Source of the DNA: Mesobacillus sp. AQ2
Lineage (GTDB): Bacteria > Bacillota > Bacilli > Bacillales > Cytobacillaceae
Assembly: GCF_030122805.1 (NCBI RefSeq)
Contig: NZ_CP126080.1
Location: 439,001-503,000, forward strand
Length of the DNA stretch: 64,000 nucleotides
Reading direction: 5' to 3'
The notes under the pieces were generated by a model. The model ran no database searches and had not been told where the DNA came from. It saw only the letters and a program-made list of their open reading frames with translations. The position numbers and the translations under genes are program-made. Below are positions 50,420-59,795 of the stretch, one piece after another (positions within the stretch are counted from its first letter, which is position 1; each line of letters begins with the position of its first letter).

Positions 50420-51523
50420 TTGAATAAATCGAAAGTGCAGTTTTGGCTGATTCAAATTTTGCTTATCACATCCATTATTTATGTTTCAACGAAGATCTCC
50501 TTTATGTTTGAACCAATCGGAATCTTTATCTCGACTATCTTTTTTCCGATTTTGATTACCGGTTTTCTCTATTTCCTGCTGAATCCGGTGGTTGACTTTC
50601 TGCAGCGCAAGAAGGTTCCGCGCGTGCTTGCGATCTTGATCATTTATGTTGTGTTCGGAGCGCTTTTTGTCCTGGCAATCGGGAATCTGGTTCCGGCGGT
50701 TTCCAAGCAGGCAACCGAGCTTGCTAATGACCTTCCTGAATTTGCTAACAAGACGACTGAGTATTTTTATGATGTTGTCCGTTCTTCTGAGTTTAAAAGC
50801 TTCAGGGATGAGCAGCGGGAAATGATTGATACGGTGCAGGAGCGCTTGATAGAGTATGCGAATACTTTGCCAAACAAGCTGACGAGTGGATTGAAAGGCT
50901 TCCTCGGTGTCGTTACCAACATAGCAATTATTCTTGTGACCGTGCCGTTTTTATTATTTTACATGTTCAAGGATGGACACAGATTCCCTCAAGCTGTGTC
51001 AAAGTTTATTCCGAAAGAGTACCGTGATGAGGGGCTGAAGATTCTGAAGGAAACGGGCGAAACCCTGTCTGCCTACATCCAGGGACAGGTGACAGTTGCT
51101 TCGGCGGTTGGGATTTTGGCATTTATCGGCTATATGATCATCGATTTGCGCTATGCGCTGATCATGGCGTTGATCGTCGCTTTTACAAATATCATCCCGT
51201 ATGTCGGGCCGATTATCGGCGGAGCGCCGGCCGTGCTGGTTGGTTTCTTCGATTCACCGACGAAGGCTTTGCTGGTCGTAGTGGTCATCCTGGTGGCTCA
51301 GCAAATCGAAGGAAACCTGCTTTCTCCGCTGATCCTCGGTAAAACACTGGATACCCATCCGGCAACCATCATCATTATTTTACTGGCTGCCGGGAATCTG
51401 GCCGGCGTGCTGGGAATGGTGCTGGCTGTGCCGACATATGCTGTCATAAAAACAATCATTTTGAATCTCGTCAGATTTTTACGGGCGAGAAAAAGAGCAA
51501 GTATTTCCGCAGGCGTGAAATGA
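50420..51523 (+). CDS. AI-2E family transporter (TerC/PerM-like permease)
   Basis: The 367-residue membrane protein has about eight helices and a hydrophilic loop near residues 95-150 (AVSKQATELANDLPEFANKT). The family core NIIPYVGPIIGGAPAVLVGF near residue 255 and GNLLSPLILGKTLDTHPATI near 295 are clear. Members act as sodium/proton antiporters or exporters. TTG 50420 follows AGGCAAGAGGTACATACA. It ends at a strong terminator. Confidence 0.88.
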   Translation: MNKSKVQFWLIQILLITSIIYVSTKISFMFEPIGIFISTIFFPILITGFLYFLLNPVVDFLQRKKVPRVLAILIIYVVFGALFVLAIGNLVPAVSKQATELANDLPEFANKTTEYFYDVVRSSEFKSFRDEQREMIDTVQERLIEYANTLPNKLTSGLKGFLGVVTNIAIILVTVPFLLFYMFKDGHRFPQAVSKFIPKEYRDEGLKILKETGETLSAYIQGQVTVASAVGILAFIGYMIIDLRYALIMALIVAFTNIIPYVGPIIGGAPAVLVGFFDSPTKALLVVVVILVAQQIEGNLLSPLILGKTLDTHPATIIIILLAAGNLAGVLGMVLAVPTYAVIKTIILNLVRFLRARKRASISAGVK

Positions 51524-51536
51524 TGCTGTTCAATGG

Positions 51537-51572
51537 GCGATAGGGCTGTGTTTTGGCCGCTATCGCCTTTTT
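51537..51572 (+). terminator. Intrinsic terminator
   Basis: GGCGATAG and CTATCGCC form an 8-bp stem, extended by GGC/GCC inside, followed by T5. Confidence 0.8.
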
Positions 51573-51593
51573 ATACAAATCGGGGGGCTCTAT

Positions 51594-51776
51594 ATGTCAG
51601 AAGAAAATAGAGAGCGGTTGAAATTAAAGGAGCAGCGGAAAAATCCAGGGGCCGCCCTGAACAACGCGTGGGCACGAGGGGTTACAGGCTCCCCAAGCAG
51701 TGGGTGTCTGGTGAATATCATTTCGGTCGTGATGGTTTTGGGTGTTGTTTTATTAATCCGGGCGTGTTCGCAGTAG
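51594..51776 (+). CDS. Small membrane protein (60 aa, DUF6366-like)
   Basis: The protein has a charged N-terminal half (EENRERLKLKEQRKNPGAAL) and one C-terminal membrane helix (LVNIISVVMVLGVVLLIRAC). This resembles DUF6366 proteins of Bacillus, which share the ERLKxEExKKNP start. ATG 51594 follows GGGGGGCTCTAT. It lies 13 bases before the next small gene, so both likely form an operon. Function is unknown. Confidence 0.65.
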   Translation: MSEENRERLKLKEQRKNPGAALNNAWARGVTGSPSSGCLVNIISVVMVLGVVLLIRACSQ

Positions 51777-51789
51777 GAGAGGATGTAAT

Positions 51790-51954
51790 ATGAGAGCCTT
51801 GGTCAGTTTTATACTGTTGCTTATAGGAAGTCTGCTTATTGGCGTAACGGTGGAGGATTCATTAATTGGAAATAGTATTGTAAAAGGAATCGGTGCCCTT
51901 TGCATTATCGGTTTTTTAAAAATCGTGCCGCGTAAGAAGGATAGCTTATCCTGA
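51790..51954 (+). CDS. Small membrane protein (54 aa)
   Basis: Two hydrophobic stretches (LVSFILLLIGSLLIGVTV and VKGIGALCIIGFLKIV) flank a short loop, and a basic tail (PRKKDSLS) follows. ATG 51790 follows AGGAGAGGATGTAAT, a strong site. It lies directly after the 60-residue gene. No family is recognised. Confidence 0.6.
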   Translation: MRALVSFILLLIGSLLIGVTVEDSLIGNSIVKGIGALCIIGFLKIVPRKKDSLS

Positions 51955-51968
51955 AAAGCAGGGAGTGA

Positions 51969-52220
51969 GTGAAGGCTATTATTATTTATACGAATGGGTT
52001 GTATTCCTCACCAGAGGATTCGACCTACTATCAAGTCAATGGAACCATCACACGCCTGTCTTTTTGGCTTGTACAGATTGCGATGCTTGTAAATACTACT
52101 CTCTAAATATGCGTTGGCCGGGGAACTTTCTATATAGGAGGTTCCTTTTACTTCGTTTATTGGGCAGGAAAAACCGGTACGGCGATGAATGGATTTCCAT
52201 TTTTGGGGGAATTTAAATGA
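51969..52220 (+). pseudogene. Small gene with an in-frame ochre codon
   Basis: From GTG 51969 (after GGGAGTGA) a frame encodes about 45 residues, including YSSPEDSTYYQVNGTITRLS and WLVQIAMLVNTTL. A TAA follows at 52104-52106. The same frame then continues with GGSFYFVYWAGKTGTAMNGF and PFLGEFK and stops at 52218. The residue make-up before and after the stop is protein-like. Another open frame covers the same bases (51965-52216) but has an unnatural composition. I read this as a small protein gene interrupted by one stop. Confidence 0.35.
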
Positions 52221-52250
52221 AGTATCTTCTAAAGAAAGGAAGTTATTTCA

Positions 52251-53243
52251 GTGGACCAAAATAGGATGACATCAGCGGAAATAACGAATTTATGGATTCA
52301 TTATATTCGTGAAACAATGTCAATTTGCGTCTTAGAATATGCATTGAAGTGTGTAAAAGATAAGGAAATAGTTTCAACTCTTGAATTCGCTATGAAGTTA
52401 TCAATTCAACATATTAAAGATCTCCAAGATTTTTTCAATAAAGAAAACTTTCCGATTCCTCACGGTTTTACCAAAGATGACGTGAATTTAGACGCTCCTC
52501 CATTATTTTCTGAAAATTTTTGGTTAATATATATTTATAGTATGTCCATGCATGGATGTTCCTTATATCCAATGGCATTTAATTCATCGTCAAGAAAAGA
52601 TGTAAGGGATTTTTATTACAGATGCTTAAACGAAGCAATGGATCTCTATAACATCACGGTTGATATTCTGCTATCAAAGGGTTTATATGAGAAATCACCC
52701 TATTTTTCGACTCCAAAAAAAGTAAGTTACATAAAAGATATCAATTATGTGACGGATGTTATTGGGAAACAGAGACAACTAAATACAATTGAAAGTGGAA
52801 ACATTTTCTTTAATCTGAAAAAAACGATATTGCAAAAGGGACTTATGCTGGGGTTCAGTAAAGTATGTAAATCAAATGAAGTACGAAAGTTCATGGAAAA
52901 GGGTATGCAAGTAACCAATAAACATATTGGGTTATTTTCATCACTCTTGCAAGCAAATAACCTTCGAATTCCTCCGAGCTTGGATTCGGAGATAACTGAT
53001 TCTTCGATTGCACCGTTTTCAGACAAACTAATGCTGTTTCATGCAGGCAGCCTATTTAATATGGCAGTATCCTATTACAGTTATGCTGCGATTACCAGCA
53101 TGAGAGCTGATTTAATCGTTCATTGTGAGGTAGCAATTTCCAGAGACCTTAAAGTGTTATCACAGTTTGCCCGACTCCTGATTAAAAATGGCTGGCAAGA
53201 AGAGCCACCTGTTTCAGATGACCGTCAAAAAACAGAGTGTTGA
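52251..53243 (+). CDS. DUF3231 family protein, copy 1
   Basis: The 330-residue protein consists of two similar helical halves of about 160 residues, each a ferritin-like four-helix bundle typical of DUF3231. The first half begins LTSAEITNLW-type sequence (MTSAEITNLWIHYIRETMSI) and the second near residue 185. The segment NFPIPHGFTKDDVNLDAPPL is conserved with copy 2. Function is unknown; the family is common in spore formers. GTG 52251 follows AAAGAAAGGAAGTTATTTCA. Confidence 0.83.
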   Translation: MDQNRMTSAEITNLWIHYIRETMSICVLEYALKCVKDKEIVSTLEFAMKLSIQHIKDLQDFFNKENFPIPHGFTKDDVNLDAPPLFSENFWLIYIYSMSMHGCSLYPMAFNSSSRKDVRDFYYRCLNEAMDLYNITVDILLSKGLYEKSPYFSTPKKVSYIKDINYVTDVIGKQRQLNTIESGNIFFNLKKTILQKGLMLGFSKVCKSNEVRKFMEKGMQVTNKHIGLFSSLLQANNLRIPPSLDSEITDSSIAPFSDKLMLFHAGSLFNMAVSYYSYAAITSMRADLIVHCEVAISRDLKVLSQFARLLIKNGWQEEPPVSDDRQKTEC

Positions 53244-53446
53244 CAAAAAAACTGACAGGGCCTCTTTATAAAAGCTGACTTTTAATATCTAGAGGATGGT
53301 CCATTTTTTAGTAAGGTATTTCCGTTTTTCAATGCTGCTTTACATTAAATAAATGTAAATAATAAGATGGGATTTCTGAAAAAGGGGATCCCTCGGGAAT
53401 CGAGCGTCGTGGTTTATTTTTTAAATGCATTGGAGGTCTGTATGAT

Positions 53447-53581
53447 TTGAGTGAAACCAAAGAGGAGCTTAAGCAGCAGTTGAGTGTGCTGACGGCTCGC
53501 AGGGATCGGATGCAGAAGAATCTTTATGAGGTGGAGAAGGAGATTTCGGAAATCAACAGTAAGCTGGCTAAGATGAAATAG
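53447..53581 (+). CDS. Small coiled-coil protein (44 aa)
   Basis: The start TTG follows TTGGAGGTCTGTATGAT, which also contains an ATG-ATT-TGA minigene in another frame. The product (ETKEELKQQLSVLTARRDRM, KNLYEVEKEISEINSKLAKM) is one continuous amphipathic helix with heptad spacing. It is followed at once by a terminator. Similar small coiled-coil proteins occur in many bacilli without known role. Confidence 0.55.
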   Translation: MSETKEELKQQLSVLTARRDRMQKNLYEVEKEISEINSKLAKMK

Positions 53582-53589
53582 TGAAATGG

Positions 53590-53626
53590 AAGGGAAGCTG
53601 CCGTTAAAGGTGGCTTCCTTTATTTT
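53590..53626 (+). terminator. Intrinsic terminator
   Basis: GGAAGCTGCC and GGTGGCTTCC pair with one wobble, followed by T-rich sequence. Confidence 0.7.
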
Positions 53627-53716
53627 TGTGGACTGAAGTGTGTACCTGTCTATTCTAATATTTAAATCGTGAATAAAATATCGAGAGCATTTTTTTAAAA
53701 GGGAGGGGTGATGTAA

Positions 53717-53968
53717 ATGGACAGGGAGATAACGAATCAAACGTATTCCAACCGTGTGTTGAGGGCGGAATTTGACGACAACTGGGAGACGACGATTACG
53801 GAGACTGGCTATGTTAAATATATCGCGCTGAAGAATAAAGCGTCGGTTGAGCTGATCCTTTCTGATGGTTCAAATAGGCTGGCTCTTTTCCCTAAAAACG
53901 GGTACATCCTGGTAGGGAGCGGAGGAACGAGCCATTTCAGTAAGCCGCATGTCACGATTCAGCGATAG
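53717..53968 (+). CDS. Small beta-rich protein (83 aa)
   Basis: The protein has alternating polar and hydrophobic residues (NWETTITETGYVKYIALKNK, ASVELILSDGSNRLALFPKN) that suggest a compact beta fold. It ends in a basic tail (SKPHVTIQR). ATG 53717 follows GGGAGGGGTGATGTAA. It lies between the two DUF3231 genes. No family is recognised. Confidence 0.6.
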   Translation: MDREITNQTYSNRVLRAEFDDNWETTITETGYVKYIALKNKASVELILSDGSNRLALFPKNGYILVGSGGTSHFSKPHVTIQR

Positions 53969-54003
53969 AGATCAGTGCCGGGTTGAACCTGAATTTAAAG
54001 CGA

Positions 54004-54037
54004 TAAAAAATGTCCAACCGATACGGAAGGACATTTG
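54004..54037 (-). terminator. Terminator of DUF3231 copy 2
   Basis: AAATGTCC and GGACATTT form an 8-bp stem with T6 on the minus-strand side. Confidence 0.8.
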
Positions 54038-54041
54038 ATCG

Positions 54042-55046
54042 TTAATTTTCACCCGAGAGTTCTTTTCGATTTGGCGCTAGCGGGGGTTGTTCCAGCCACT
54101 TGTGCTTTTTCATGATATCAAACCACTTTTTGGTCACCATTATATTTTTTAGGATGATGCTTTCGTACGTTGTGACTAAATCCGTCCGCATGGCAGATGC
54201 CAATCCTGTTCCGTAGTAGACTTGCGAGGCTTGGAACAGGAATCCTGTGTGATACATCATGAGCTTGTCTGAAAATGGGGAATCTGTAGAAGTTGTCACT
54301 TCTGTTTCCCATGAACGGGGAACTGGCAAGTTATCATGATGCATAATGCTGGTAAACTTTTGGATGTGCTGGTCCGCGGTTTTCTCTGATTCCACTAGGA
54401 ACTTTCTGACTTCTTTTGATTGAGCCACTTGGCTAAAAGCAATCGAAAGTGTTTTGGCCATAATATTCTTCTTGATGTTGAAAGAAATGCTGATCACTTC
54501 CGTGGCAGATAAACATCTTCCTTTTCCAAAAATTCCATCGGTAAAATCTTCACTCTCAATAAAGCTAGGGTTTTTATCAGGATAAAATAGAGGATCTCTC
54601 TGGAAATTGCCTTTTTCAAGCAATAGTTCAATTGTCTGGTGATACATGTTCTTGGCATCGTTATCACACGAATCATAGAATTCCCGTAAATCTTTTCTGA
54701 CTGATACGCTTAGTGCGGTGGTGTGCCCGATCAATCCGTGCAATGTCATGATATGTAAATAATTCAAGCAGAAAATATCAGAGAACAGCCTGTCAGCCCC
54801 GATATTGATATCATTTTCACCAAATCCAATTGGAACAGGAAACCCTTCATTCTCGATGAATTCTGTGAGCTGCTTCTTTTGGCGGGCGAATGTACTGATC
54901 GCGTCCTCAAAGATGCCCTTTATTGCCTCATCTTCAATGATGGAAATCATATATCTGTTTACAGTATCGATCATTGTCCCGTTTACATACTCGCCCCACA
55001 AGGAACCTATCTCAGACGAAGTAAGCTTTACTTTGTCATTATCCAT
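54042..55046 (-). CDS. DUF3231 family protein, copy 2
   Basis: The 334-residue protein has the same two-bundle layout as the copy at 52251. Matching blocks are LTSSEIGSLWGEYVNGTMID, GFPVPIGFGENDINIGADRL and HTGFLFQASQVYYGTGLASA. The two are clear paralogues but not recent duplicates. ATG 55046 follows GAGGTGAGAAT; the frame extends to 55061 without a site. The gene is convergent with copy 1 and two small genes. Confidence 0.83.
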   Translation of the reverse strand: MDNDKVKLTSSEIGSLWGEYVNGTMIDTVNRYMISIIEDEAIKGIFEDAISTFARQKKQLTEFIENEGFPVPIGFGENDINIGADRLFSDIFCLNYLHIMTLHGLIGHTTALSVSVRKDLREFYDSCDNDAKNMYHQTIELLLEKGNFQRDPLFYPDKNPSFIESEDFTDGIFGKGRCLSATEVISISFNIKKNIMAKTLSIAFSQVAQSKEVRKFLVESEKTADQHIQKFTSIMHHDNLPVPRSWETEVTTSTDSPFSDKLMMYHTGFLFQASQVYYGTGLASAMRTDLVTTYESIILKNIMVTKKWFDIMKKHKWLEQPPLAPNRKELSGEN

Positions 55047-55217
55047 ATTCTCACCTCGCAACGTATTATCTCCTCTTTTGGAATAAATATGATTTTTTCC
55101 TGTCCTTTCTGTAAAATCACAAATTTGAGAATTTTATCTATTATTTGTCATAAATTTCTATATAATAAATTTATGCATAAGCACTATTTTTATAGGTAAA
55201 AGAGGGGGAGAGCAACA

Positions 55218-55688
55218 ATGTCTAATGATCAGGAGATTTTATTGAATAAAGGCGAGCAAAGTAAGCCGAAGGTAAGAGTGGAAAGGAAAGAGGGAGAGCC
55301 GACTTCGGCGTTCAAGGGGGCTTCCTGGGCGGCACTCGTGGTTGGAGTATCTGCTTATTTGATCGGATTGTTCAACGCAGCGATGGAGTTGAATGAAAAA
55401 GGCTATTATTTTGCTGTTTTGATATTTGGACTTTATGCATCAGTATCATTGCAAAAAGCGGTCCGGGACAAGGAAGAGGGAATACCGGTTACCAGCATCT
55501 ATTATGGCATCAGCTGGTTCGCCCTGATCGTATCGATTTCATTGATGGCCATTGGCTTGTATAATGCAGGAAGTATCGTCCTAAGCGAAAAAGGATTCTA
55601 CGGCATGTCATTTGTGCTTAGCCTATTTGCAGCAATCACGGTTCAGAAGAATATCAGGGACACACAAAGAGCAAGAGAGAGGGACTGA
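55218..55688 (+). CDS. YiaA/YiaB family membrane protein
   Basis: The 156-residue protein has four membrane helices arranged as two repeated two-helix units, [20 protein letters not shown] and [20 protein letters not shown]. Each is followed by a conserved N-x-A motif and KGYYFAV or KGFYGMS. This is the YiaA/B two-helix domain, of unknown function. ATG 55218 follows AGAGGGGGAGAGCAAC. It lies 18 bases before the thioesterase gene. Confidence 0.85.
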   Translation: MSNDQEILLNKGEQSKPKVRVERKEGEPTSAFKGASWAALVVGVSAYLIGLFNAAMELNEKGYYFAVLIFGLYASVSLQKAVRDKEEGIPVTSIYYGISWFALIVSISLMAIGLYNAGSIVLSEKGFYGMSFVLSLFAAITVQKNIRDTQRARERD

Positions 55689-55706
55689 TTTTAAGGGGAG
55701 GCCATT

Positions 55707-56162
55707 GTGAAGAAAAGAATTGATGAATACCAAATCCATGACAAGCACTATAAACAAATTTTGGAGCGGGTAAAAAACGATCCATACGCGCAGTCATTAG
55801 GCATTCAGTTAACAAAATTCGAAGCGGGCTTCGCGGAAGCTGTGCTCGATGTGCAAAGCCATATGGTCAACGCACACGGAACCGTCCATGGCGCGGTGAT
55901 TTACGCATTAGCCGATCACGCTTTTTCCGTAGCCTGCAATGCCTATGGGAAAACGTCGGTAGGGCTATCCACCACCATCCAGTTCATTGAAGCGGTAAAA
56001 CCGGGCGAGAGAATTGTGGCAAGGGCGACAGAAACAAGGCGGAACTTCCGGACAGGATTCTACAGAATCGAGATTTTCCACGAAGAAAATCCTGTCGCCA
56101 CCATGGAAGCCGTAGCTTACAGGAAAGACCAGTACTTCGTAGAACTCGATGATCAGGAGTAA
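55707..56162 (+). CDS. PaaI family hotdog thioesterase
   Basis: The 151-residue hotdog-fold protein has the PaaI catalytic block HMVNAHGTVHGAVIYALADH near residues 52-71, where N, H and D/E residues activate water, and FIEAVKPGERIVARATE near 92. It hydrolyses acyl- or phenylacetyl-CoA-type esters. GTG 55707 follows AAGGGGAGGCCATT. It follows the YiaA/B gene closely and ends at a terminator, after which repeat array 5 starts. Confidence 0.87.
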   Translation: MKKRIDEYQIHDKHYKQILERVKNDPYAQSLGIQLTKFEAGFAEAVLDVQSHMVNAHGTVHGAVIYALADHAFSVACNAYGKTSVGLSTTIQFIEAVKPGERIVARATETRRNFRTGFYRIEIFHEENPVATMEAVAYRKDQYFVELDDQE

Positions 56163-56180
56163 TCGGGTTGTTTTGGTTTG

Positions 56181-56206
56181 AAGCTGTCATTTAGGCAGCT
56201 TTTTTG
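56181..56206 (+). terminator. Intrinsic terminator
   Basis: AAGCTGTC and GGCAGCTT pair with one wobble through a 5-base loop, followed by T6. Confidence 0.8.
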
Positions 56207-56229
56207 TTTGGGATTTGAACTCTTATTGG

Positions 56230-56955
56230 ATTTTGACAGGTTTGATGGTGAAGGAGGAAAAGCTGTCAAGAAAAGGTCAGGATTTTGACAGGTTAGCGTT
56301 GTTAGGAAGAAAAGCTGTCAAGAAAAGGTCTGGATTTTGACAGGTTAGCAGTGTTAAGAGGAAAAGCTGTCAAGAAACGCTCGTAATTTTGACAGGTTAG
56401 CGGTGTAAGGAGGAAAAGCTGTCAAGAAAAGGTCGTGATTTTGACAGGTTAGCGGTGTAAGGAGGAAAAGCTGTCAAGAAACGCTCGGAATTTTGACAGG
56501 TTTGCGGTGTTAGGAGGAAAAGCTGTCAAGAAAAGGCCTGGATTATGACAGATTGGCGGTGTTAGGAGGAAAAGCTGTCAAGAAAAGGCCTGGATATTGA
56601 CAGGTTAGCGGTGTTAGGAGGAAAAGCTGTCAAGAAACGGTCGTGATTTTGACAGGTTTGCAGTGTTAGGAGGAAAAGCTGTCAAGAAAAGGCCTGGATA
56701 TTGACAGGTTAGCAGTGTTAAGAGGAAAAGCTGTCAAGAAAAGGTCTGGATATTGACAGGTTAGCGGTGTTAGGAGGAAAAGCTGTCAAGAAAAGGTCGT
56801 GATTTTGACAGGTTAGCGTTGTTAGGAGGAAAAGCTGTCAAGAAAAGGTCAGGATTTTGACAGGTTAGCAGTGTTAGGAGGAAAAGCTGTCAAGAAAAGG
56901 TCTGGATTTTGACAGGTTAGCGGTGTTAGGAGGAAAAGCTGTCAAGAAAAGCCCG
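56230..56955 (+). repeat. 52-bp tandem array 5 (CTGTCAAG family, 14 arm pairs)
   Basis: Left arms CTGTCAAGA start at 56263 and recur every 52 bases to 56939, 14 copies, each followed by TTTTGACAGG, ATTGACAGG or a near variant. The array opens with a right arm (TTTTGACAGG at 56231) and ends with a left arm at 56939. Filler is GTGTTAGGAGGAAAAG. Units are more uniform than in array 1. The potABCD promoter lies 15 bases after the last arm, so the array directly abuts a promoter. Confidence 0.95.
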
Positions 56956-56969
56956 TAATTTTTCGGCCA

Positions 56970-57052
56970 TTGTATTTTCCTCGCCCTATTGTATAATTAT
57001 TTCGAATGCCAAATTACTTATTTATTTACCAAGGCTTTTAGGCCTTTTTTTA
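56970..57052 (+). promoter_or_regulatory. potABCD promoter and possible leader terminator
   Basis: TTGTAT (56970-56975), a 16-base spacer, and TATAAT (56992-56997) form the promoter. In the leader AAGGC (57031-57035) and GCCTT (57042-57046) form a short stem followed by T7, a weak attenuator or a stop for read-through from the array. Confidence 0.55.
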
Positions 57053-57086
57053 TTGGAATGAAGCAAAATGAGAAGGGGGTTCGATA

Positions 57087-58190
57087 ATGAGACATTCTAC
57101 GATTATTCAATTCAACAATGTAACAAAGCAATATGACAATGACCCGCCAGTTCTGGACGATGTTAGTTTTGAGATTGAGCGGGGGAAGTTCTATACACTG
57201 CTGGGGCCGTCGGGCTGTGGGAAAACGACGATTCTTAGATTAATCGCTGGTTTTACGGAGGCGACGTCTGGGGACATCTTTTTCAATGGAAAGAGGATCA
57301 ATGATCTGCCTGCGAATAAGCGCCAGGTGAATACGGTTTTCCAGGATTACGCGCTGTTCCCTCACTTGAATGTGTTTGAGAATGTCGCGTTCGGCTTGCG
57401 GATCAAGAAGATGAAGAATGCTGTCATTGAAGCGAAGGTAAAAGAGGCTTTGCAGTTTGTGAATCTATCAGGCTATGAGACTCGTGAAATTCGTGAAATG
57501 TCAGGCGGACAGCGACAGCGTGTGGCGATCGCCAGGGCGATTGTCAACGAGCCGGAGGTTATCCTGTTGGATGAGCCTTTATCGGCGCTTGACCTGAAGC
57601 TGCGGACGGAGATGCAGTATGAGCTTCGCGAGCTGCAGCAGCGTCTTGGCATTACGTTCATTTTTGTCACGCATGACCAGGAGGAAGCGCTCGCGATGTC
57701 GGATGAGATTTTCGTCATCAACCAGGGGAAAATCATGCAGAGCGGCAGCCCTACGGATATTTACGATGAACCGATCAACCGTTTTGTCGCTGATTTCATC
57801 GGTGAGTCGAACATCGTCAAAGGCACGATGATTGAAGACAATCTCGTCGAGTTCACCGGCAAGCGTTTCGAGTGTGTCGACAGGGGCTTCAACCCGAGTG
57901 AGCCGGTTGAAATCGTCATCCGTCCTGAGGATCTTGAGATCACGAAGACGGAGAATGGCAAGCTTCAGGTAAAAGTCGATTCCCAGCTGTTCCGCGGCGT
58001 GCACTATGAGCTTAGCTGCTACGACAACGAGGGCAATGAATGGCTCGTCCATTCTACTAAAAAAGCGGCAGTGGGTGACCAGATTGGACTCTATTTCGAC
58101 CCGGAGGCGATCCACGTCATGCGCCTTGGCGAAACGGAAGAGGAGTTCGATGCGCGTCTCGAAGCATATGAGGATGGAGAAGTGAAATGA
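57087..58190 (+). CDS. potA: Spermidine/putrescine ABC transporter, ATPase PotA
   Basis: The 367-residue ATPase has Walker [10 protein letters not shown] near residue 39, Q-loop [12 protein letters not shown], signature SGGQRQR near 140, and Walker [19 protein letters not shown]-terminal TOBE regulatory domain lies at about 280-350. It energises polyamine import with PotB and PotC at the membrane. ATG 57087 follows AGAAGGGGGTTCGATA. Its stop overlaps the potB start (ATGA), and the four pot genes form one operon. Confidence 0.92.
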   Translation: MRHSTIIQFNNVTKQYDNDPPVLDDVSFEIERGKFYTLLGPSGCGKTTILRLIAGFTEATSGDIFFNGKRINDLPANKRQVNTVFQDYALFPHLNVFENVAFGLRIKKMKNAVIEAKVKEALQFVNLSGYETREIREMSGGQRQRVAIARAIVNEPEVILLDEPLSALDLKLRTEMQYELRELQQRLGITFIFVTHDQEEALAMSDEIFVINQGKIMQSGSPTDIYDEPINRFVADFIGESNIVKGTMIEDNLVEFTGKRFECVDRGFNPSEPVEIVIRPEDLEITKTENGKLQVKVDSQLFRGVHYELSCYDNEGNEWLVHSTKKAAVGDQIGLYFDPEAIHVMRLGETEEEFDARLEAYEDGEVK

Positions 58191-58990
58191 ACACGAGACT
58201 GACACGTTCATGGTACACGCTGCCTTATACACTCTGGATAGTGTTTTTCGTTATCGCGCCTATAGTGCTTGTAGTCTACTATTCATTCCTGGACATCAAC
58301 GGTGATTTTTCGTTTGTAAACTACCAGAAGTTCTTCACGCCGGTCTATTTGACGATGACCCTGAGCTCCTTCTGGTACGCATTCTTAATTACCTTTTTCT
58401 CATTTTTGGTTGCTTATCCAACTGCCTATCTTTTAACAAAAACAAAGCATAAACAGCTCTGGCTGCTGCTGATCATTGTTCCTTCATGGATCAATCTTTT
58501 GTTAAAAGCGTACGCTTTCCTGGGGATTTTCGGGACATACGGCATCAGCAATCAATTGTTGGAAGCAATCGGGATTGGCACGCAGCAGATCCTGTTCACC
58601 GATTTCAGTTTTATTTTCATATCGGTCTATATTTTTATCCCGTTCATGATCCTGCCGATTTTCAATTCGCTGAATGAATTGAATCCGACGCTGATCGATG
58701 CGGCCAATGATCTGGGTGCATCAAAGTGGACGACATTCACGAGGGTTATTTTTCCGATGACGATTGAAGGGGTAAAATCAGGAATCCAGGTCACGTTCAT
58801 TCCGGCGCTGTCCCTCTTCATGCTGACGCGCCTGATTGCCGGAAACCGTGTCATCACGCTTGGTACGGCGATCGAGCAGCATTTTCTTGTGACGCAGGAC
58901 TGGGGAATGGGTTCGACGATTGCGGTATTCTTAATCATCATCATGTTTGCCATCATGGCTGTTACTGGTACAAGAAAGAGAGGTGTGTAA
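58187..58990 (+). CDS. potB: Polyamine ABC transporter permease PotB
   Basis: The 267-residue permease has six helices and the EAA-type cytoplasmic loop [20 protein letters not shown] near residue 164-183, which contacts PotA. Together with PotC it forms the membrane channel for spermidine or putrescine. ATG 58187 overlaps the potA stop. It is the second gene of the operon; the next start lies two bases after its stop. Confidence 0.9.
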   Translation: MNTRLTRSWYTLPYTLWIVFFVIAPIVLVVYYSFLDINGDFSFVNYQKFFTPVYLTMTLSSFWYAFLITFFSFLVAYPTAYLLTKTKHKQLWLLLIIVPSWINLLLKAYAFLGIFGTYGISNQLLEAIGIGTQQILFTDFSFIFISVYIFIPFMILPIFNSLNELNPTLIDAANDLGASKWTTFTRVIFPMTIEGVKSGIQVTFIPALSLFMLTRLIAGNRVITLGTAIEQHFLVTQDWGMGSTIAVFLIIIMFAIMAVTGTRKRGV

Positions 58991-58991
58991 G

Positions 58992-59795
58992 GTGGAGCGA
59001 AAAACATCTAAACTAACGAACGTTTTCTTGATGATTATTTTCTTTATCTTATACGCACCGATCTTTTTCCTGATTTATTACTCATTCAATAGCGGCGGAA
59101 CGATGTATCATTTCGAGAGCTTTACCCTTGATTGGTACAAGGAATTGTTCTCAGATATGCGACTGCTGATCATTGTGCTGAATACACTGGTCGTCGCCTT
59201 GTTGTCCGCGCTGTTTGCGACGATTATTGGCGTGATAGGGGCACTGGCGATCCATGAGGTGAAAAAACGATCCATCCGCAATGGGCTGCTGTCATTGAAC
59301 AATGTCCTGATCGTCAGTCCGGATGTCATCATCGGGGCCTCGTTCCTGATTCTGTTCACGATTTCCGGTTATAAGCTCGGATTTTATTCCGTGCTGCTGT
59401 CCCATATTGCTTTTAGCGTGCCGATTGTTGTCTTGATGGTACTGCCGAAGCTGTCGGAAATGAGCTCATCGCTCGTGGACGCTGCGAGGGATTTGGGGGC
59501 AAGCACCTGGGAAGTATTGATTAAGGTCATCCTGCCGTTCATCTCGCCTGGCATCATGGCTGGCTTTTTCATGGCGCTGACCTATTCACTGGACGATTTT
59601 GCCGTGACGTTCTTCGTGACAGGCAACGGCTTCAGTACACTGTCCGTCGAAATTTACTCGCTGGCACGCCGCGGCGTATCCCTGAATATTAACGCGTTAT
59701 CAGCATTGTTATTCCTGTTCACGATCCTGCTGGTCGTGGTCTACTACTTCATCACGCAGCGCCAGAAGCTGAACGCAGTGGGGGTGAAGAAATGA
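58992..59795 (+). CDS. potC: Polyamine ABC transporter permease PotC
   Basis: The 267-residue permease has six helices and the EAA loop EMSSSLVDAARDLGASTWEV near residue 156-175. It follows the FNSGGTMYHFESFTLDWYKE first periplasmic-type loop typical of PotC. The frame is open to 58947, but GTG 58992 after AGAGAGGTG gives the usual N-terminus. Its stop overlaps potD (ATGA). Confidence 0.9.
   Translation: MERKTSKLTNVFLMIIFFILYAPIFFLIYYSFNSGGTMYHFESFTLDWYKELFSDMRLLIIVLNTLVVALLSALFATIIGVIGALAIHEVKKRSIRNGLLSLNNVLIVSPDVIIGASFLILFTISGYKLGFYSVLLSHIAFSVPIVVLMVLPKLSEMSSSLVDAARDLGASTWEVLIKVILPFISPGIMAGFFMALTYSLDDFAVTFFVTGNGFSTLSVEIYSLARRGVSLNINALSALLFLFTILLVVVYYFITQRQKLNAVGVKK

Noticed and set aside
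51965..52216. 83-residue frame starting at GTG 51965
   Set aside because: The overlapping frame from 51969 is more protein-like; this one has an odd Cys/Trp/Arg-rich composition. I keep the question open in the findings.
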